This document shows, piece by piece, positions 21,301 through 29,692 of a DNA stretch of 57,095 nucleotides. The DNA comes from an uncultured Clostridia bacterium (GTDB lineage Bacteria; Bacillota; Clostridia; Oscillospirales; Acutalibacteraceae), in the NCBI GenBank assembly GCA_947628175.1, contig CANQZA010000006.1:1-57095 (forward strand), written 5' to 3'. Position 1 is the stretch's first letter. Every line of letters starts with the position of its first letter. A program made the translations under genes and the position numbers. The notes under the pieces are model-generated. The model was not told the origin of the DNA and made no database searches. It saw nothing but the letters and a program-made list of their open reading frames with translations.

Positions 21301-21585
21301 TTACAGTTCTGCCTGCTTTTCCAAAAACTCCTGAATTACATCATCCTTAATCGTCTTTGTGATGGTAAATCCAAGTTCTTCAGCAATTTTTTTGATGATC
21401 CGCACAGGATTTTGTTCAAGTTCATCCTTTGTATACAAATGCCCTTTTTCTTCAATCTGTGTGTTTTTATCAGAATACGGAAAATCTGTATATGTCAGTT
21501 TTTCTCCTTCGTCACTTTCCAATGTCTTGTTTTCGCCTTTTTCTTCGGAAAGTTCGTTTATTCTTCGCCTAAGTAACATGCCCAT
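21301..21585 (-). CDS. Hypothetical head-region protein, 94 aa
   Basis: ATG 21585 follows GGAGG. A basic start (MGMLLRRRINEL) leads to an acidic linker and a helical end (DELEQNPVRIIKKIAEELGF). Similar small proteins occur after the decoration gene in Clostridial phages. Function unknown. Confidence 0.6.
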   Translation of the reverse strand: MGMLLRRRINELSEEKGENKTLESDEGEKLTYTDFPYSDKNTQIEEKGHLYTKDELEQNPVRIIKKIAEELGFTITKTIKDDVIQEFLEKQAEL

Positions 21586-21588
21586 GAA

Positions 21589-21966
21589 CTAATCACCTCC
21601 CTCAAAATCCGCTTGTTCAAAGTTCAGCGTAACGGCCGTTTCATCTGCCGTTTCCGTTCCAACTTTTATCGTAAATTTGTCGCTTTTTTCAACCCTTAAT
21701 ATGATTTCAGGGTCATATGAAATGTTTTCTTTGTTTGGTACTGCTACGCCGTTTTTCTCAATCGTCATTACAGTTCCGGACTTTACAAGCTTAAACGGGA
21801 AATAATGGCCGGATTGTTCCTCAGCATTTGAAGAGAAGTTTTCGTAACCGGTAACATTTTTCAATGTGCCGGTTACGCTTCCGTCCTTATGTACGGCAAT
21901 ATCTTCTCCTACTAAATCACTCGCTTGCTTGCCTAATAAGTTCTGACCTGCCGGAAACAAAGTCAA
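21589..21966 (-). CDS. Putative capsid decoration/stabilisation protein
   Basis: 125 aa directly after the capsid gene. It is beta-rich (DIAVHKDGSVTGTLKNVTG, then HYFPFKLVKSGTVMTIEKNG). The position and size fit a head-decoration or head-tail stabilising protein. The start is odd: TTG 21966 lies 12 bases after the capsid stop without a clear ribosome-binding site, so expression may depend on coupling to the capsid gene. Confidence 0.55.
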   Translation of the reverse strand: MTLFPAGQNLLGKQASDLVGEDIAVHKDGSVTGTLKNVTGYENFSSNAEEQSGHYFPFKLVKSGTVMTIEKNGVAVPNKENISYDPEIILRVEKSDKFTIKVGTETADETAVTLNFEQADFEGGD

Positions 21967-21980
21967 AATGTCAGAACTAA

Positions 21981-22820
21981 TTAAGGGGACACCGTTTCCT
22001 GAATTCTGATTGCCTTGGAAGAATCCGCAAGGTAAGGTGCAAAATGCTTGTCCGCAGTCATTACCGTGGATTTGTTGATGATATCACGGTCAACTTCGAT
22101 CAGCGTATCACGCTTCATGTAAATCGCTAGCGCTCCTGGCTTCACAATGTGGAAGTTGCTCACACCTTCTTCGGACGCCTTGATTCTATTTGTCACAACA
22201 ACCTGACAGCCGTGAATCATTCCGACAGTTCCTCTGATGATGATGTCCGCCGCCGCTTCGGTGTTTGGAATCCATGCGTTTGCTTTCCGCAGTGTGGCAT
22301 AAGCTTTTCCGTTGACAAGCAGTACCTTGTCGCCGTCAATATCCTCACCGAGAAGAGCCAGAGCATCCGCAATGTCATCTGCCGTCATAGCCTTTGAAAT
22401 CTCGTAAACGACGGTGTTATTATCCAGCGCGGCAAGCAGATCGTTGTCCAGCTTAGAAGCGATGGAAAGCGCCATCTGATATGTGGCCTGTCCGATGGGG
22501 TCTCCATAACCGGAAAGAACAGCTTCATCGGTAAGCTGTACGCCGGTGCCGACTTTTGATACCTTTACGGATTTTGTCTGTTCTTTGAGCTGCTTGATTT
22601 CAATATCTTCGCCCTCTGCAACGGTTTTGGCATCGCCAATGTACTCGTAGTAAGGAAGCGTCACAGTATCGCCCGGTCTGCCCTCCAGCGTGTAGTCAAT
22701 TGTCGCCAGTGGCGCAAACTTCATCGCATCAACAAGTTTTGTGTTCAGAAGATCTCCAACCACCTGCGGATTGAACAGGTTTTCAAGATAGGTTCCTGTA
22801 GAAGTGCTTACTTTTGCCAT
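21981..22820 (-). CDS. Major capsid protein
   Basis: 279 aa from ATG 22820 behind AAAGGA. It reads as an HK97-fold coat of the N4-gp56/Clostridial type: YLENLFNPQVVGDLLNTKLV at the start, a P-domain with DTVTLPYYEYIGDAKTVAEG, a spine helix (SIASKLDNDLLAALDNN) and the conserved VLLVNGKAYATLRK. It follows a DUF4355 scaffold. A copy of the conserved RNA hairpin sits 26 nt upstream (22846-22878), which also marks it as a highly expressed structural gene. Confidence 0.88.
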   Translation of the reverse strand: MAKVSTSTGTYLENLFNPQVVGDLLNTKLVDAMKFAPLATIDYTLEGRPGDTVTLPYYEYIGDAKTVAEGEDIEIKQLKEQTKSVKVSKVGTGVQLTDEAVLSGYGDPIGQATYQMALSIASKLDNDLLAALDNNTVVYEISKAMTADDIADALALLGEDIDGDKVLLVNGKAYATLRKANAWIPNTEAAADIIIRGTVGMIHGCQVVVTNRIKASEEGVSNFHIVKPGALAIYMKRDTLIEVDRDIINKSTVMTADKHFAPYLADSSKAIRIQETVSP

Positions 22821-22845
22821 AATTATCATTCCTTTCAATTTTTAA

Positions 22846-22878
22846 GGTCAGCGGCCGCATTCCATATTTACAACCGGT
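22846..22878 (-). promoter_or_regulatory. Conserved RNA hairpin element, copy C (capsid leader)
   Basis: On the minus strand: ACCGG, UUGUA, loop AAUAUGGAA, UGCGG, then CCGCUGACC. Stem pairs U-G, U-G, G-C, U-G and A-U keep the fold though the sequence differs from copies A and B. It ends just before the AAAGGA of the capsid gene. Confidence 0.7.
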
Positions 22879-22885
22879 TGAAAAA

Positions 22886-23527
22886 TTATTTTGTGAGCTG
22901 CTCATATACCTTCGGGTGATTTTTTGCCAGTTCAACACGCTCTTTGTAGCCCATCTTGTCAAACTGTTCTTTCGTCACCGAAATAGTATCATCGTTTCCG
23001 ATAGAAGGTGCCGGCATGTCGCGCATCAGCTTTGCCTTAATCTGCTTCTCCTTCTCTGTGAAAAACTTTTTCTGGATTTGGAACAAAAGGTCTGTGTTTC
23101 CCTCGTACTGTGCTTCGGCTGCTTGCTTTGCCATTTCTTCAGAATAGCCAAGCGCAACAAAACTTTTTTCCAATTTATTAAGTGCGCTTTCTTTTCGGAG
23201 TTCGGCAAGTTCTTCCTTAATACGGGCATCTTCTTCAGCTTTTTCGATAGCCTTTCTTTCTGACTCGCTTTTGTTCGCCAAAGACTCCTGCTTGTACTTC
23301 ACAGCTTCCCGGCTTGCCTTGTCTCTTTCTCGCTTTAGCTTTGTGATTTCTGCCAGCGCATCCGAAAGCATGTCCTCAACGCTCTTGTGTGTTGCTTCGG
23401 CCTCCTGCTCCTGATTTTCTGCGGTCATCTCTTCAGTAGCGTTTGCTTCCACATTGATTTCAGCTTCGCTCTCCTGAGTTTCCGCCCCATTTGTTTCTGT
23501 TACTGCTGTGTTTGCGTTCTCTGTCAT
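22886..23527 (-). CDS. Scaffolding protein (DUF4355)
   Basis: 213 aa, acidic and helical: a disordered Glu/Thr/Ala-rich N-terminus, a long coiled coil (DALAEITKLKRERDKASREA), and the C-terminal LNKLEKSFVALGYSEEMAKQ segment typical of DUF4355 scaffolds. It lies directly upstream of the capsid, where it would guide procapsid assembly. Confidence 0.8.
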   Translation of the reverse strand: MTENANTAVTETNGAETQESEAEINVEANATEEMTAENQEQEAEATHKSVEDMLSDALAEITKLKRERDKASREAVKYKQESLANKSESERKAIEKAEEDARIKEELAELRKESALNKLEKSFVALGYSEEMAKQAAEAQYEGNTDLLFQIQKKFFTEKEKQIKAKLMRDMPAPSIGNDDTISVTKEQFDKMGYKERVELAKNHPKVYEQLTK

Positions 23528-23650
23528 AATTTAACCTCCTGATTTTTCTCGGCTTTACTGCCCTTGCTTTTTGACAATTTTCTCTATTGCCAGCTGTTTT
23601 ACGCCTCACTGGCGGCGTTGCTCCTTATTTTCGTGCTCTTCTCCAGCACA

Positions 23651-23678
23651 TATAAAAAGAACGGCATGCGCCGTTCTA
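23651..23678 (-). terminator. Terminator after the portal gene
   Basis: Perfect stem AGAACGGC/GCCGTTCT (23658-23665 and 23670-23677), tetraloop GCAT, then TTTTTAT on the minus strand. A further hairpin ACGCC/GGCGT lies in the leader between here and the scaffold gene. Confidence 0.75.
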
Positions 23679-23692
23679 ATTAACAAAATGTT

Positions 23693-25246
23693 TTACTCTT
23701 CTCCCCGAACCCTGTCTCTTGGCGGGTTTTCTATTTTTTCATCTGTATTTTCCAAAAGATTTTCACTTGTTGTATCTTCGGATTTTTTTTGAAACAGTAT
23801 TTGATTTATTCTTTCAAGAGAGTCAATGGCTACTTGTTGTGAATCATCAAAAATATCTACAACAGAGATTGCCTTATTCGGGTCTATGCCGGCATTTATC
23901 ATCGTAACCATCGAATTTACTCTGCTTGTCAGCTCATAAGTCTTGTTTCTACTAAATTTCGGCATAACATCAGACAACCCAAGCGTTTTTAGATCGTCCG
24001 GCATGTCCGGCGTGTTCTTTATGATTTCCAAAACGACTTCCAAAAGTTCGGTTTCGGCGTCTCCAAAGATCAGTTCCATTGCTTTGGCCTGCGTCTCGGC
24101 AATTTGCCAGCCGTTTGAAAGCAGGATTGCACTTCCTGTATTTCCTCCTGTAGATGCTTCTCTTCCCGGGACACCGGCAATTTCAAGAATCTGATTGTAC
24201 ATGTAGTCTACAAGCGTCTGTACTTCTCCCTGATTTAAAGGAGACGTAACATACGTTACTTTTGCTTCTCTGCCATCTGCCGTTGTCTTAGTTTGAATAA
24301 AGCCTCCGTTTACCAGCTCTTGCTTCTGATCTTCGTCTACCTTGCAGTTATGCAACCACAAAATGCTTTGAACATACTGAACTACATCGTTTACCCTGTC
24401 TGAATTTGTAATGTTGAGCGCGTCCATAAGAGGAATTACCGTTTCAAAACAGCCTTGACGGTTGTAATTGTTTACAAATTCCACAATCGGGATTATGCCG
24501 ATCTGATTTGCAGTTTTTCTATATTTTCCGGTAAATGACTCCCCTTCAAAAATCCATTCGTCTGTATATACAGTGATTTTCTTGCTTCCGTCCTTTTTTG
24601 GAATGTAGGTGACGGCGGCCGCTTTTTCCTGATATGCGTCGTTGTATCTTATCACATAGGTATTCATCGGATTTAAAACGATCAAGTCAAATGGTGATAT
24701 GCCCTTTTTCTTCTTTTTCGGGTATGCCATCATGTACCCAAGGCCGCCAACTTTGAAATCTTCCGCAAGTTTCACGTCTTTTGACTGCTTTTTCTGCTCA
24801 AAGAACATTTCGTTCAGCTTTGCAATCCTTAAATCGTCTTGAGTTGAATCTGATTTTCTGTAATCCTGCTTTCCTCTCTGAACAAATGTTATCGGTGAGC
24901 CAAATTCATATCCGACCTTAAACGTCTTAATCTGCGTTGCGTAATTTGCGTTTGCTTTTACATTGATTTCCGGTCGAATATCTTTTACTCTGTAAAATAC
25001 GGGTTGATCACCTTTTTCATAGCAGTTCAACATTCGTATTTCTTCCCTGTTTTCCTCATGGACGGGCATTGTGTCATTTATGATCTTTGCAATGTTTTTT
25101 AACGTGATTTCAGTTTCATCCGTGTATATAACTCTTCTTCCGGTCAAAACTGCTCCAGCCAGCTTAAACGGAACAGAAATAACAGTCTTTTCATCCGTTT
25201 CTTTTTCGGCATTTTCCGTATTTTTTGCTTCTTCTGACATTTCCAT
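23693..25246 (-). CDS. Portal protein, SPP1 gp6-like
   Basis: 517 aa. The pattern fits phage_prot_Gp6: KANANYATQIKTFKVGYEFG near the N-terminus, a crown region with IGIIPIVEFVNNYNRQ, then DALNITNSDRVNDVVQYVQS and a long helical C-terminus with NGWQIAETQAKAMELIF. It forms the dodecameric DNA gate of the capsid. I start at ATG 25246 (or 25240) after AAGGCGG; the longer frame to 25441 crosses a terminator. No minor head protein (gp7/MuF-type) follows, which is unusual for this portal family. Confidence 0.83.
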   Translation of the reverse strand: MEMSEEAKNTENAEKETDEKTVISVPFKLAGAVLTGRRVIYTDETEITLKNIAKIINDTMPVHEENREEIRMLNCYEKGDQPVFYRVKDIRPEINVKANANYATQIKTFKVGYEFGSPITFVQRGKQDYRKSDSTQDDLRIAKLNEMFFEQKKQSKDVKLAEDFKVGGLGYMMAYPKKKKKGISPFDLIVLNPMNTYVIRYNDAYQEKAAAVTYIPKKDGSKKITVYTDEWIFEGESFTGKYRKTANQIGIIPIVEFVNNYNRQGCFETVIPLMDALNITNSDRVNDVVQYVQSILWLHNCKVDEDQKQELVNGGFIQTKTTADGREAKVTYVTSPLNQGEVQTLVDYMYNQILEIAGVPGREASTGGNTGSAILLSNGWQIAETQAKAMELIFGDAETELLEVVLEIIKNTPDMPDDLKTLGLSDVMPKFSRNKTYELTSRVNSMVTMINAGIDPNKAISVVDIFDDSQQVAIDSLERINQILFQKKSEDTTSENLLENTDEKIENPPRDRVRGEE

Positions 25247-25260
25247 CACCGCCTTTTGGC

Positions 25261-25294
25261 AATAAAAAGGGTGCAGGATTGTCTTTGTCCTGCG
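25261..25294 (-). terminator. Terminator between packaging and head genes
   Basis: Stem GCAGGA/TCCTGC (25273-25278 and 25288-25293) followed by ACCCTTTTTATT on the minus strand, just before the portal start. Confidence 0.6.
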
Positions 25295-25353
25295 CCTTGC
25301 ATTATTTTCTACACTACACATTATCATATTTTTAGCGGACATATCGGACAACT

Positions 25354-25800
25354 TTACTCTTTTTCCATAAATCTTGTAAATGCTTTCCGTACGCCATCCT
25401 CCGTGTTGCCTCCACCTATAGAATCTGCAACCTTGCTCCATGAATAATTTTCAATAATTCTGTATGTGATTATCATTCGCATATGACTATCGTCTATTGA
25501 TTCTATAAAATCCAATGTTTCGTTTGTTACTTGCAAAAGATTTTCGTATCTCGACTCTAGTTTTCGCAAAGAATCGTTTAACTTCCTGTTTAGAGTCATT
25601 TCGTCTATGTTCGTAAGTCCTTCGATATGGATACTTCGTTCTATGTACGGATAGTTTTTTTCAGAACCGCGTACCATATCGTGTTTTTTTCTCGCCTCCA
25701 GTTTCACTTTTTCATTTTTTAGTTTGTCAATCTCTTTTGACAAGTACTTAATTTCCTGCTGCAAGTCTGAATACTGGATTAAGATGCTTTTTGATACCAT
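25354..25800 (-). CDS. Sigma-like/late transcription regulator (DUF1492-type)
   Basis: 148 aa. The N-terminal half is a coiled coil with the family phrase GSEKNYPYIERSIHIEGL. The C-terminal part has DSHMRMIITYRIIENYSWSK and VADSIGGGNTEDGVRKAF, a sigma-70 region 4-like HTH. Such proteins usually sit beside terminase genes in Firmicute phages and are thought to turn on late transcription. Here it follows TerL rather than preceding the small terminase, and no obvious TerS is seen. Confidence 0.65.
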   Translation of the reverse strand: MVSKSILIQYSDLQQEIKYLSKEIDKLKNEKVKLEARKKHDMVRGSEKNYPYIERSIHIEGLTNIDEMTLNRKLNDSLRKLESRYENLLQVTNETLDFIESIDDSHMRMIITYRIIENYSWSKVADSIGGGNTEDGVRKAFTRFMEKE

Positions 25801-25810
25801 TTAAGTCCTC

Positions 25811-27541
25811 CTATATGAACCTTCTGCCTACAACAGTTTCGTAATCTTCGTCCTGCCCCGTCATTTCCCTGTATATTTCAGAAAACGTCGCCAAACTGTC
25901 GATCCCGTCATCGTGCGGAACCTTTGCCTTTGTTGTGTAAGAAACCACATTCCCAATAAAAAGGCCGTAATCTGATTTTGGAGTGTACAAACTCGATCCG
26001 GCGAACACCATATTTTTCTTAATCCAGCCGGAATTTGCAAGGATTTTTGTCTCTTTGTTGGCCTGTGTGTGTCTTGGTTCTATTTCTGTATCTATTTCGC
26101 CGTCTATAAGCTGCTGTACATTGTACGCCACTCTGCTTCCCGCGCTGTTTGACTCAAAAACAATCTTGTGTGGGTTGTGCTTTATTAACATGTTTGCCGT
26201 TTTTCTGTCCAGTTCCGTGTAATCTGTTGAGTCGTCAAAAACAACATCCATGATAAGAAAATCTTTATCGTATTGATAGATAATCGGCATTGACTCATAG
26301 TCCGTTCCGGTATCCTTTGTATCGCAGACCGCCCATATAGCGTCCGGATTTCTTTCTGGAACGATGATATAATTTGTTTCTCCATCCGGAACATCGTTTT
26401 CTGAGAAATAAAATCTTCTAAGTTCGCCCGGATTCAGAAGAAGCCCTTCTCTTTCAATGGGTTTTTGCTGGTAAAGGCAGTTAAACGATATTTCGTCCAT
26501 AAACTCTCTTTGTTGCCAAAAATACTCTTTTGAAAATCCGTTTATTTCATACTCAAAATTGCTTTCATCGTTTTCATTCAACGCAGGAACCGCTATAAAC
26601 CTCGCTCTTGGATTTCCTTCAAGCATCTGTTCTAATCGCCCGGAAGGATCATGAACCGACCATCTTGTGTTAAAGAGAATCCTTTTGCATCCGTCTAGCA
26701 TACGGGAAAACAGATCATTCACAACCTTAACCCACAGCGTGTCCATTCTGCTTTTATTCAGAGCTTCCTCAATTCCGGATACAAGGTCATCTGCCGTCAA
26801 TATTTTATTGCATCGCGTCGCGCCTGTAAGGGAACCATCTATTGATCTGAACGTCCAAGTTTTAAATCTTCCTGCCCTTTCAAGATTTATAGTTGTTTCT
26901 TTTGCATTCGTGCCTTGTTGCTTTACCTTTGGAAATAGTTCATGCCATGTATATTCGACAGGATCATTTATAATTTCCAAAACTCCGTCATACAATGATC
27001 TCGTTAATGTGCTGCTGTGTGCGGAAGATAAGTTAAAATCGTTTGGGAACCATCCTCCGACAAGTGACAAAAAGAATACCTCGATCGCACTTTTACCCGT
27101 GCCGGGCGGCAAAGCAACTACCAGTATGTCTATTTTATCATCCATTATGTCTTGCAATGACTGTGTGATATTGTGTTTCAGAAACACGTCCCGCCTCGGC
27201 TCATAAAACCGTTCTTTCGCAACCCTGTTTTTCTCCAGATACAAAAGGCCGCTATCCACCTGCTGGTTTCTTGCTTCCATCAGCAACAGTCTCCAATACA
27301 GTTCATCAAACTGTGCCTTCCCGGTCTCGTCCCGCATGTAATCCGCCCATTCATGCGTGAAATTACTGACCTTCATGGCGTAATCTCGCACTTTTCTTTC
27401 AGTGAACCCAACATCGTGCTGAAGCCAGTACAGGAGTTGGAATGCGTCGTATTGGTTTTGGTAAATGCGCATATCTGATTTTATAACCTGGTCTATTTCA
27501 TTTTTATACCATTCAAATGTTCCAGTTTTTAATTTCCCCAT
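25811..27541 (-). CDS. terL: Large terminase subunit (TerL)
   Basis: 576 aa. Packaging ATPase motifs: Walker A VVALPPGTGKSA (about 141-152) and Walker B-like KILTADDLVSG (about 245-255), with motif NTRWSVHDP downstream. Nuclease domain: WAVCDTKDTGTDY, IVFESNSAGSR and HDDGIDSL supply the acidic residues. It cuts and pumps DNA into the procapsid at the portal. Its start lies directly after a terminator-like hairpin (27545-27590) without a normal ribosome-binding site, an odd arrangement. Confidence 0.88.
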   Translation of the reverse strand: MGKLKTGTFEWYKNEIDQVIKSDMRIYQNQYDAFQLLYWLQHDVGFTERKVRDYAMKVSNFTHEWADYMRDETGKAQFDELYWRLLLMEARNQQVDSGLLYLEKNRVAKERFYEPRRDVFLKHNITQSLQDIMDDKIDILVVALPPGTGKSAIEVFFLSLVGGWFPNDFNLSSAHSSTLTRSLYDGVLEIINDPVEYTWHELFPKVKQQGTNAKETTINLERAGRFKTWTFRSIDGSLTGATRCNKILTADDLVSGIEEALNKSRMDTLWVKVVNDLFSRMLDGCKRILFNTRWSVHDPSGRLEQMLEGNPRARFIAVPALNENDESNFEYEINGFSKEYFWQQREFMDEISFNCLYQQKPIEREGLLLNPGELRRFYFSENDVPDGETNYIIVPERNPDAIWAVCDTKDTGTDYESMPIIYQYDKDFLIMDVVFDDSTDYTELDRKTANMLIKHNPHKIVFESNSAGSRVAYNVQQLIDGEIDTEIEPRHTQANKETKILANSGWIKKNMVFAGSSLYTPKSDYGLFIGNVVSYTTKAKVPHDDGIDSLATFSEIYREMTGQDEDYETVVGRRFI

Positions 27542-27544
27542 AAC

Positions 27545-27590
27545 GCAAAAAAGAGCCAGTTCACCCCTTTCAAGGTAAATCTGGCTCTCT
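27545..27590 (-). terminator. Hairpin/terminator immediately before terL
   Basis: Stem AGAGCCAG/CTGGCTCT (27552-27559 and 27581-27588) followed by TTTTTT on the minus strand. The loop contains AAAGGGG, the only good ribosome-binding sequence near the terL ATG, and the T-run ends five bases before that ATG. Confidence 0.65.
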
Positions 27591-27630
27591 TAATGCGCGT
27601 TTGTATCACGCTGGCGCTCACATTATTTTT

Positions 27631-27978
27631 CTATTTTGTAGGTCTATTATGCTTTTCTATGACAGAAATAAGTTCTCCGAACATTTCTTTGTATTCGTCT
27701 ACATCTCTTCTGTCGAGTGTGTCAACTGCTTTTACATATCCATTTCTTGTTTTTACAACATTGTTTAATGCAAAGGAAATAAGAGTAACGCAAGACTCAT
27801 ACACTTTCCCATTTATATTTTGTGTGCAAAATTTAAAAGGTTTCTCTTTCACCAATTCAAGAAGTCTGTCCTTTTCATCAATGTCAATAGTGTTTAGTTT
27901 TATTCTGTTTGGATTATGTTTTATTCCGAGTTCTTTGCATATCTGTTCTAATTCTTCCGGCGTGAATTTTTCAATCAT
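27631..27978 (-). CDS. Hypothetical protein, 115 aa
   Basis: ATG 27978 follows GGAGGGG. It is acidic (EKFTPEELEQICKELGIKHN, then VDTLDRRDVDEYKEMFGELI). Position before TerL raises the possibility of a divergent small terminase, but no HTH is visible. Function unknown. Confidence 0.6.
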   Translation of the reverse strand: MIEKFTPEELEQICKELGIKHNPNRIKLNTIDIDEKDRLLELVKEKPFKFCTQNINGKVYESCVTLISFALNNVVKTRNGYVKAVDTLDRRDVDEYKEMFGELISVIEKHNRPTK

Positions 27979-28216
27979 TCCTTTCCCCTCCAATATTCAC
28001 CCAAAATGTCTTCTTGCACTTGCTCCCCCGGCACTTAAATTCCTGATTCTTGATCTCTGCGCCCTCGCTGACCGGAAATGCCTTTTTCCCGCACCACGGG
28101 CAACAAATCCAGTCCTTTCCAGTCTTATTGTCGAACCGTATGTGTGCCTGTCCGGTGTTGAGTTCTGGTTGGTTCATATTCCTTGAAAAATCATCGTTTT
28201 CTTTAATATTCATCAT
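27971..28216 (-). CDS. Com-like zinc-ribbon protein, 81 aa
   Basis: Two CxxC pairs: WICCPWCGKKAFP and FKCRGSKCKKTFWVNIG. This spacing and the NTGQAHIRFDNKT lead fit the Com/zinc-ribbon regulators known from Mu-like and other phages, some of which bind mRNA. It starts in ATGATG after AAAGGATTTG and overlaps both neighbours slightly. Confidence 0.65.
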   Translation of the reverse strand: MMNIKENDDFSRNMNQPELNTGQAHIRFDNKTGKDWICCPWCGKKAFPVSEGAEIKNQEFKCRGSKCKKTFWVNIGGERND

Positions 28217-28526
28217 CAAATCCTTTTATTATGCCCTTGCACGGCTTTCCGAATCCATCATCCATCAAGTCCATACATCCGACAAAAACGCCAAATCTTT
28301 GCAATATTTCTAATAATTTTTCTAAACAAGAAACGTCTTTACATAACCATATACCTAACGGATTTCTAAAATCGATTAAGGCATATCTATGTTCTGGATA
28401 TTTCGATTTTATTTCTTCTAATGATAGTTGTTCGCCTGTGGATTGTTCGCAAAATTTTTTTAATAAATTAGCCTCTTTGTTAAAAATTTTCACTTCGTCG
28501 TCATCAAAAAGTTTGAAATCGTTCAT
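28203..28526 (-). CDS. Hypothetical protein, 107 aa
   Basis: Acidic helical N-terminus (DDDEVKIFNKEANLLKKF), then YPEHRYALIDFRNPLGIWLC. The phrase resembles YPDYRYAVCDWKSGLPLFLC in the neighbouring 28735-28989 gene, so the two probably arose by duplication. Function unknown. Confidence 0.6.
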   Translation of the reverse strand: MNDFKLFDDDEVKIFNKEANLLKKFCEQSTGEQLSLEEIKSKYPEHRYALIDFRNPLGIWLCKDVSCLEKLLEILQRFGVFVGCMDLMDDGFGKPCKGIIKGFDDEY

Positions 28527-28564
28527 TTCTCTCTTTTCTCTCCCCTTTTTAGCACTCGTGCGTT

Positions 28565-28738
28565 TTATTCCTTTTCTGCCTTTCTATTATTTTTCAAAAC
28601 AACAGTGTCGCCCTTTTTAATCTCATAATGTTTTGCAACTATGTATTTTTTTGAAATTTCATCATCCGAAAATCCAAAACGGCGCAACGCCTCATACTCT
28701 CGCTCGTTAATTACAACTTTCATTTCTTCTGCTGTCAT
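28565..28738 (-). CDS. Hypothetical protein, 57 aa
   Basis: The ATG at 28738 overlaps the stop of the upstream gene (ATGA) and has AAGGAG 11 bases before it. The sequence EREYEALRRFGFSDDEISKK looks like a helix pair, ending with a beta strand KGDTVVLKNN. Function unknown. Confidence 0.55.
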   Translation of the reverse strand: MTAEEMKVVINEREYEALRRFGFSDDEISKKYIVAKHYEIKKGDTVVLKNNRKAEKE

Positions 28739-28989
28739 ATTTTGTTTTTCTCCTTTTTTGCAATCGGCGCACACAAATCCACAACTTCGCATATCTTTCC
28801 ACCATACATAAAGTTATCTTTCGCTTGCTGTTTCCCTTCTTCTAAATCGTTGCAAAGGAACAATGGTAATCCGCTTTTCCAATCACAAACCGCATACCTA
28901 TAATCTGGGAAAAGTTCTTTTGCTTCCTGCAAGGTCATAGGCTTTTTATTTTTTTGTTTTAGGTTATTCTGTTTTTTAAACCGTTTCAT
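28735..28989 (-). CDS. Hypothetical protein, 84 aa
   Basis: Basic N-terminus (MKRFKKQNNLKQKNKK) followed by a domain similar to part of the 28203-28526 product (LFPDYRYAVCDWKSGLPLFL). Coupled to both neighbours by short overlaps. Function unknown. Confidence 0.55.
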   Translation of the reverse strand: MKRFKKQNNLKQKNKKPMTLQEAKELFPDYRYAVCDWKSGLPLFLCNDLEEGKQQAKDNFMYGGKICEVVDLCAPIAKKEKNKI

Positions 28990-29254
28990 TTTTCATAAAC
29001 TTCCCAAAATCTTTCCTGCACTTATAGCACAAGTGATACTCTTTTGGCCTGTATTCGTAGCATTCATTTATCGTCATTCCAATTTGATTGTTCAAAATCG
29101 TTTTTATATCTCCACTCATGTATGCTTTCAGTTCTCTTTCGTCTGTAAACAAATTAAAAACTTGCGTTCTTTGAATTGGAATACCGCAAAATTCTTTTGG
29201 ATCGATTACTGCGCCACACCTATCGCAAGTGTAGTATTCTTCACGGTGTATCAT
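28976..29254 (-). CDS. Zinc-ribbon protein, 92 aa
   Basis: Two CxxC motifs, YTCDRCGAVIDP near the start and YHLCYKCRKDFGKF near the end, would bind one zinc ion. Middle residues are variable. Typical of small phage DNA/RNA-binding proteins. Function unknown. Confidence 0.6.
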   Translation of the reverse strand: MIHREEYYTCDRCGAVIDPKEFCGIPIQRTQVFNLFTDERELKAYMSGDIKTILNNQIGMTINECYEYRPKEYHLCYKCRKDFGKFMKNETV

Positions 29255-29286
29255 TTCTTCACTCCATTTTAAATTTCAAGTAAGAA

Positions 29287-29670
29287 TTATTTCCCGTCCT
29301 TGTTATTCCAAAATTCTTTCATGAATCCAGCAAATGAATTCGCTGCATTCTTGAACTGCTCAAAATCTTCTTCATTTTCAAAATCGTTCTTGCAACTTTC
29401 TATAAATTCATCTGTTGACATGTTCATATCAAATCCGCTGTTCCCCACAACGGCATTTCGATTCCATTTGAGTTCTTGCTCATCTAAATACTTGTGCCGT
29501 ACCATATACCGCTCGATTTCGGATTCCTTGTAGGCTTTGATTTGATTATACATGCGGACATAGACCTCGTATTCCGGCTCTGCTCCTTTCAGTGAACCGC
29601 ACCAGCTTTTTACGACACATCCAATCAAGTTCTTTTCTACGACTACCATATCCGAAAAGCAGAATTTCAT
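29287..29670 (-). CDS. Hypothetical protein, 127 aa
   Basis: ATG 29670 follows AAGGATGG; the longer frame to 29745 would read through the tRNA-like element. N-terminal beta segment (FCFSDMVVVEKNLIGCVVKS) and an acidic helical C-terminus (DEFIESCKNDFENEEDFEQF). Function unknown. Confidence 0.6.
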   Translation of the reverse strand: MKFCFSDMVVVEKNLIGCVVKSWCGSLKGAEPEYEVYVRMYNQIKAYKESEIERYMVRHKYLDEQELKWNRNAVVGNSGFDMNMSTDEFIESCKNDFENEEDFEQFKNAANSFAGFMKEFWNNKDGK

Positions 29671-29692
29671 TGATTTCACCATCCTTTTTAAT

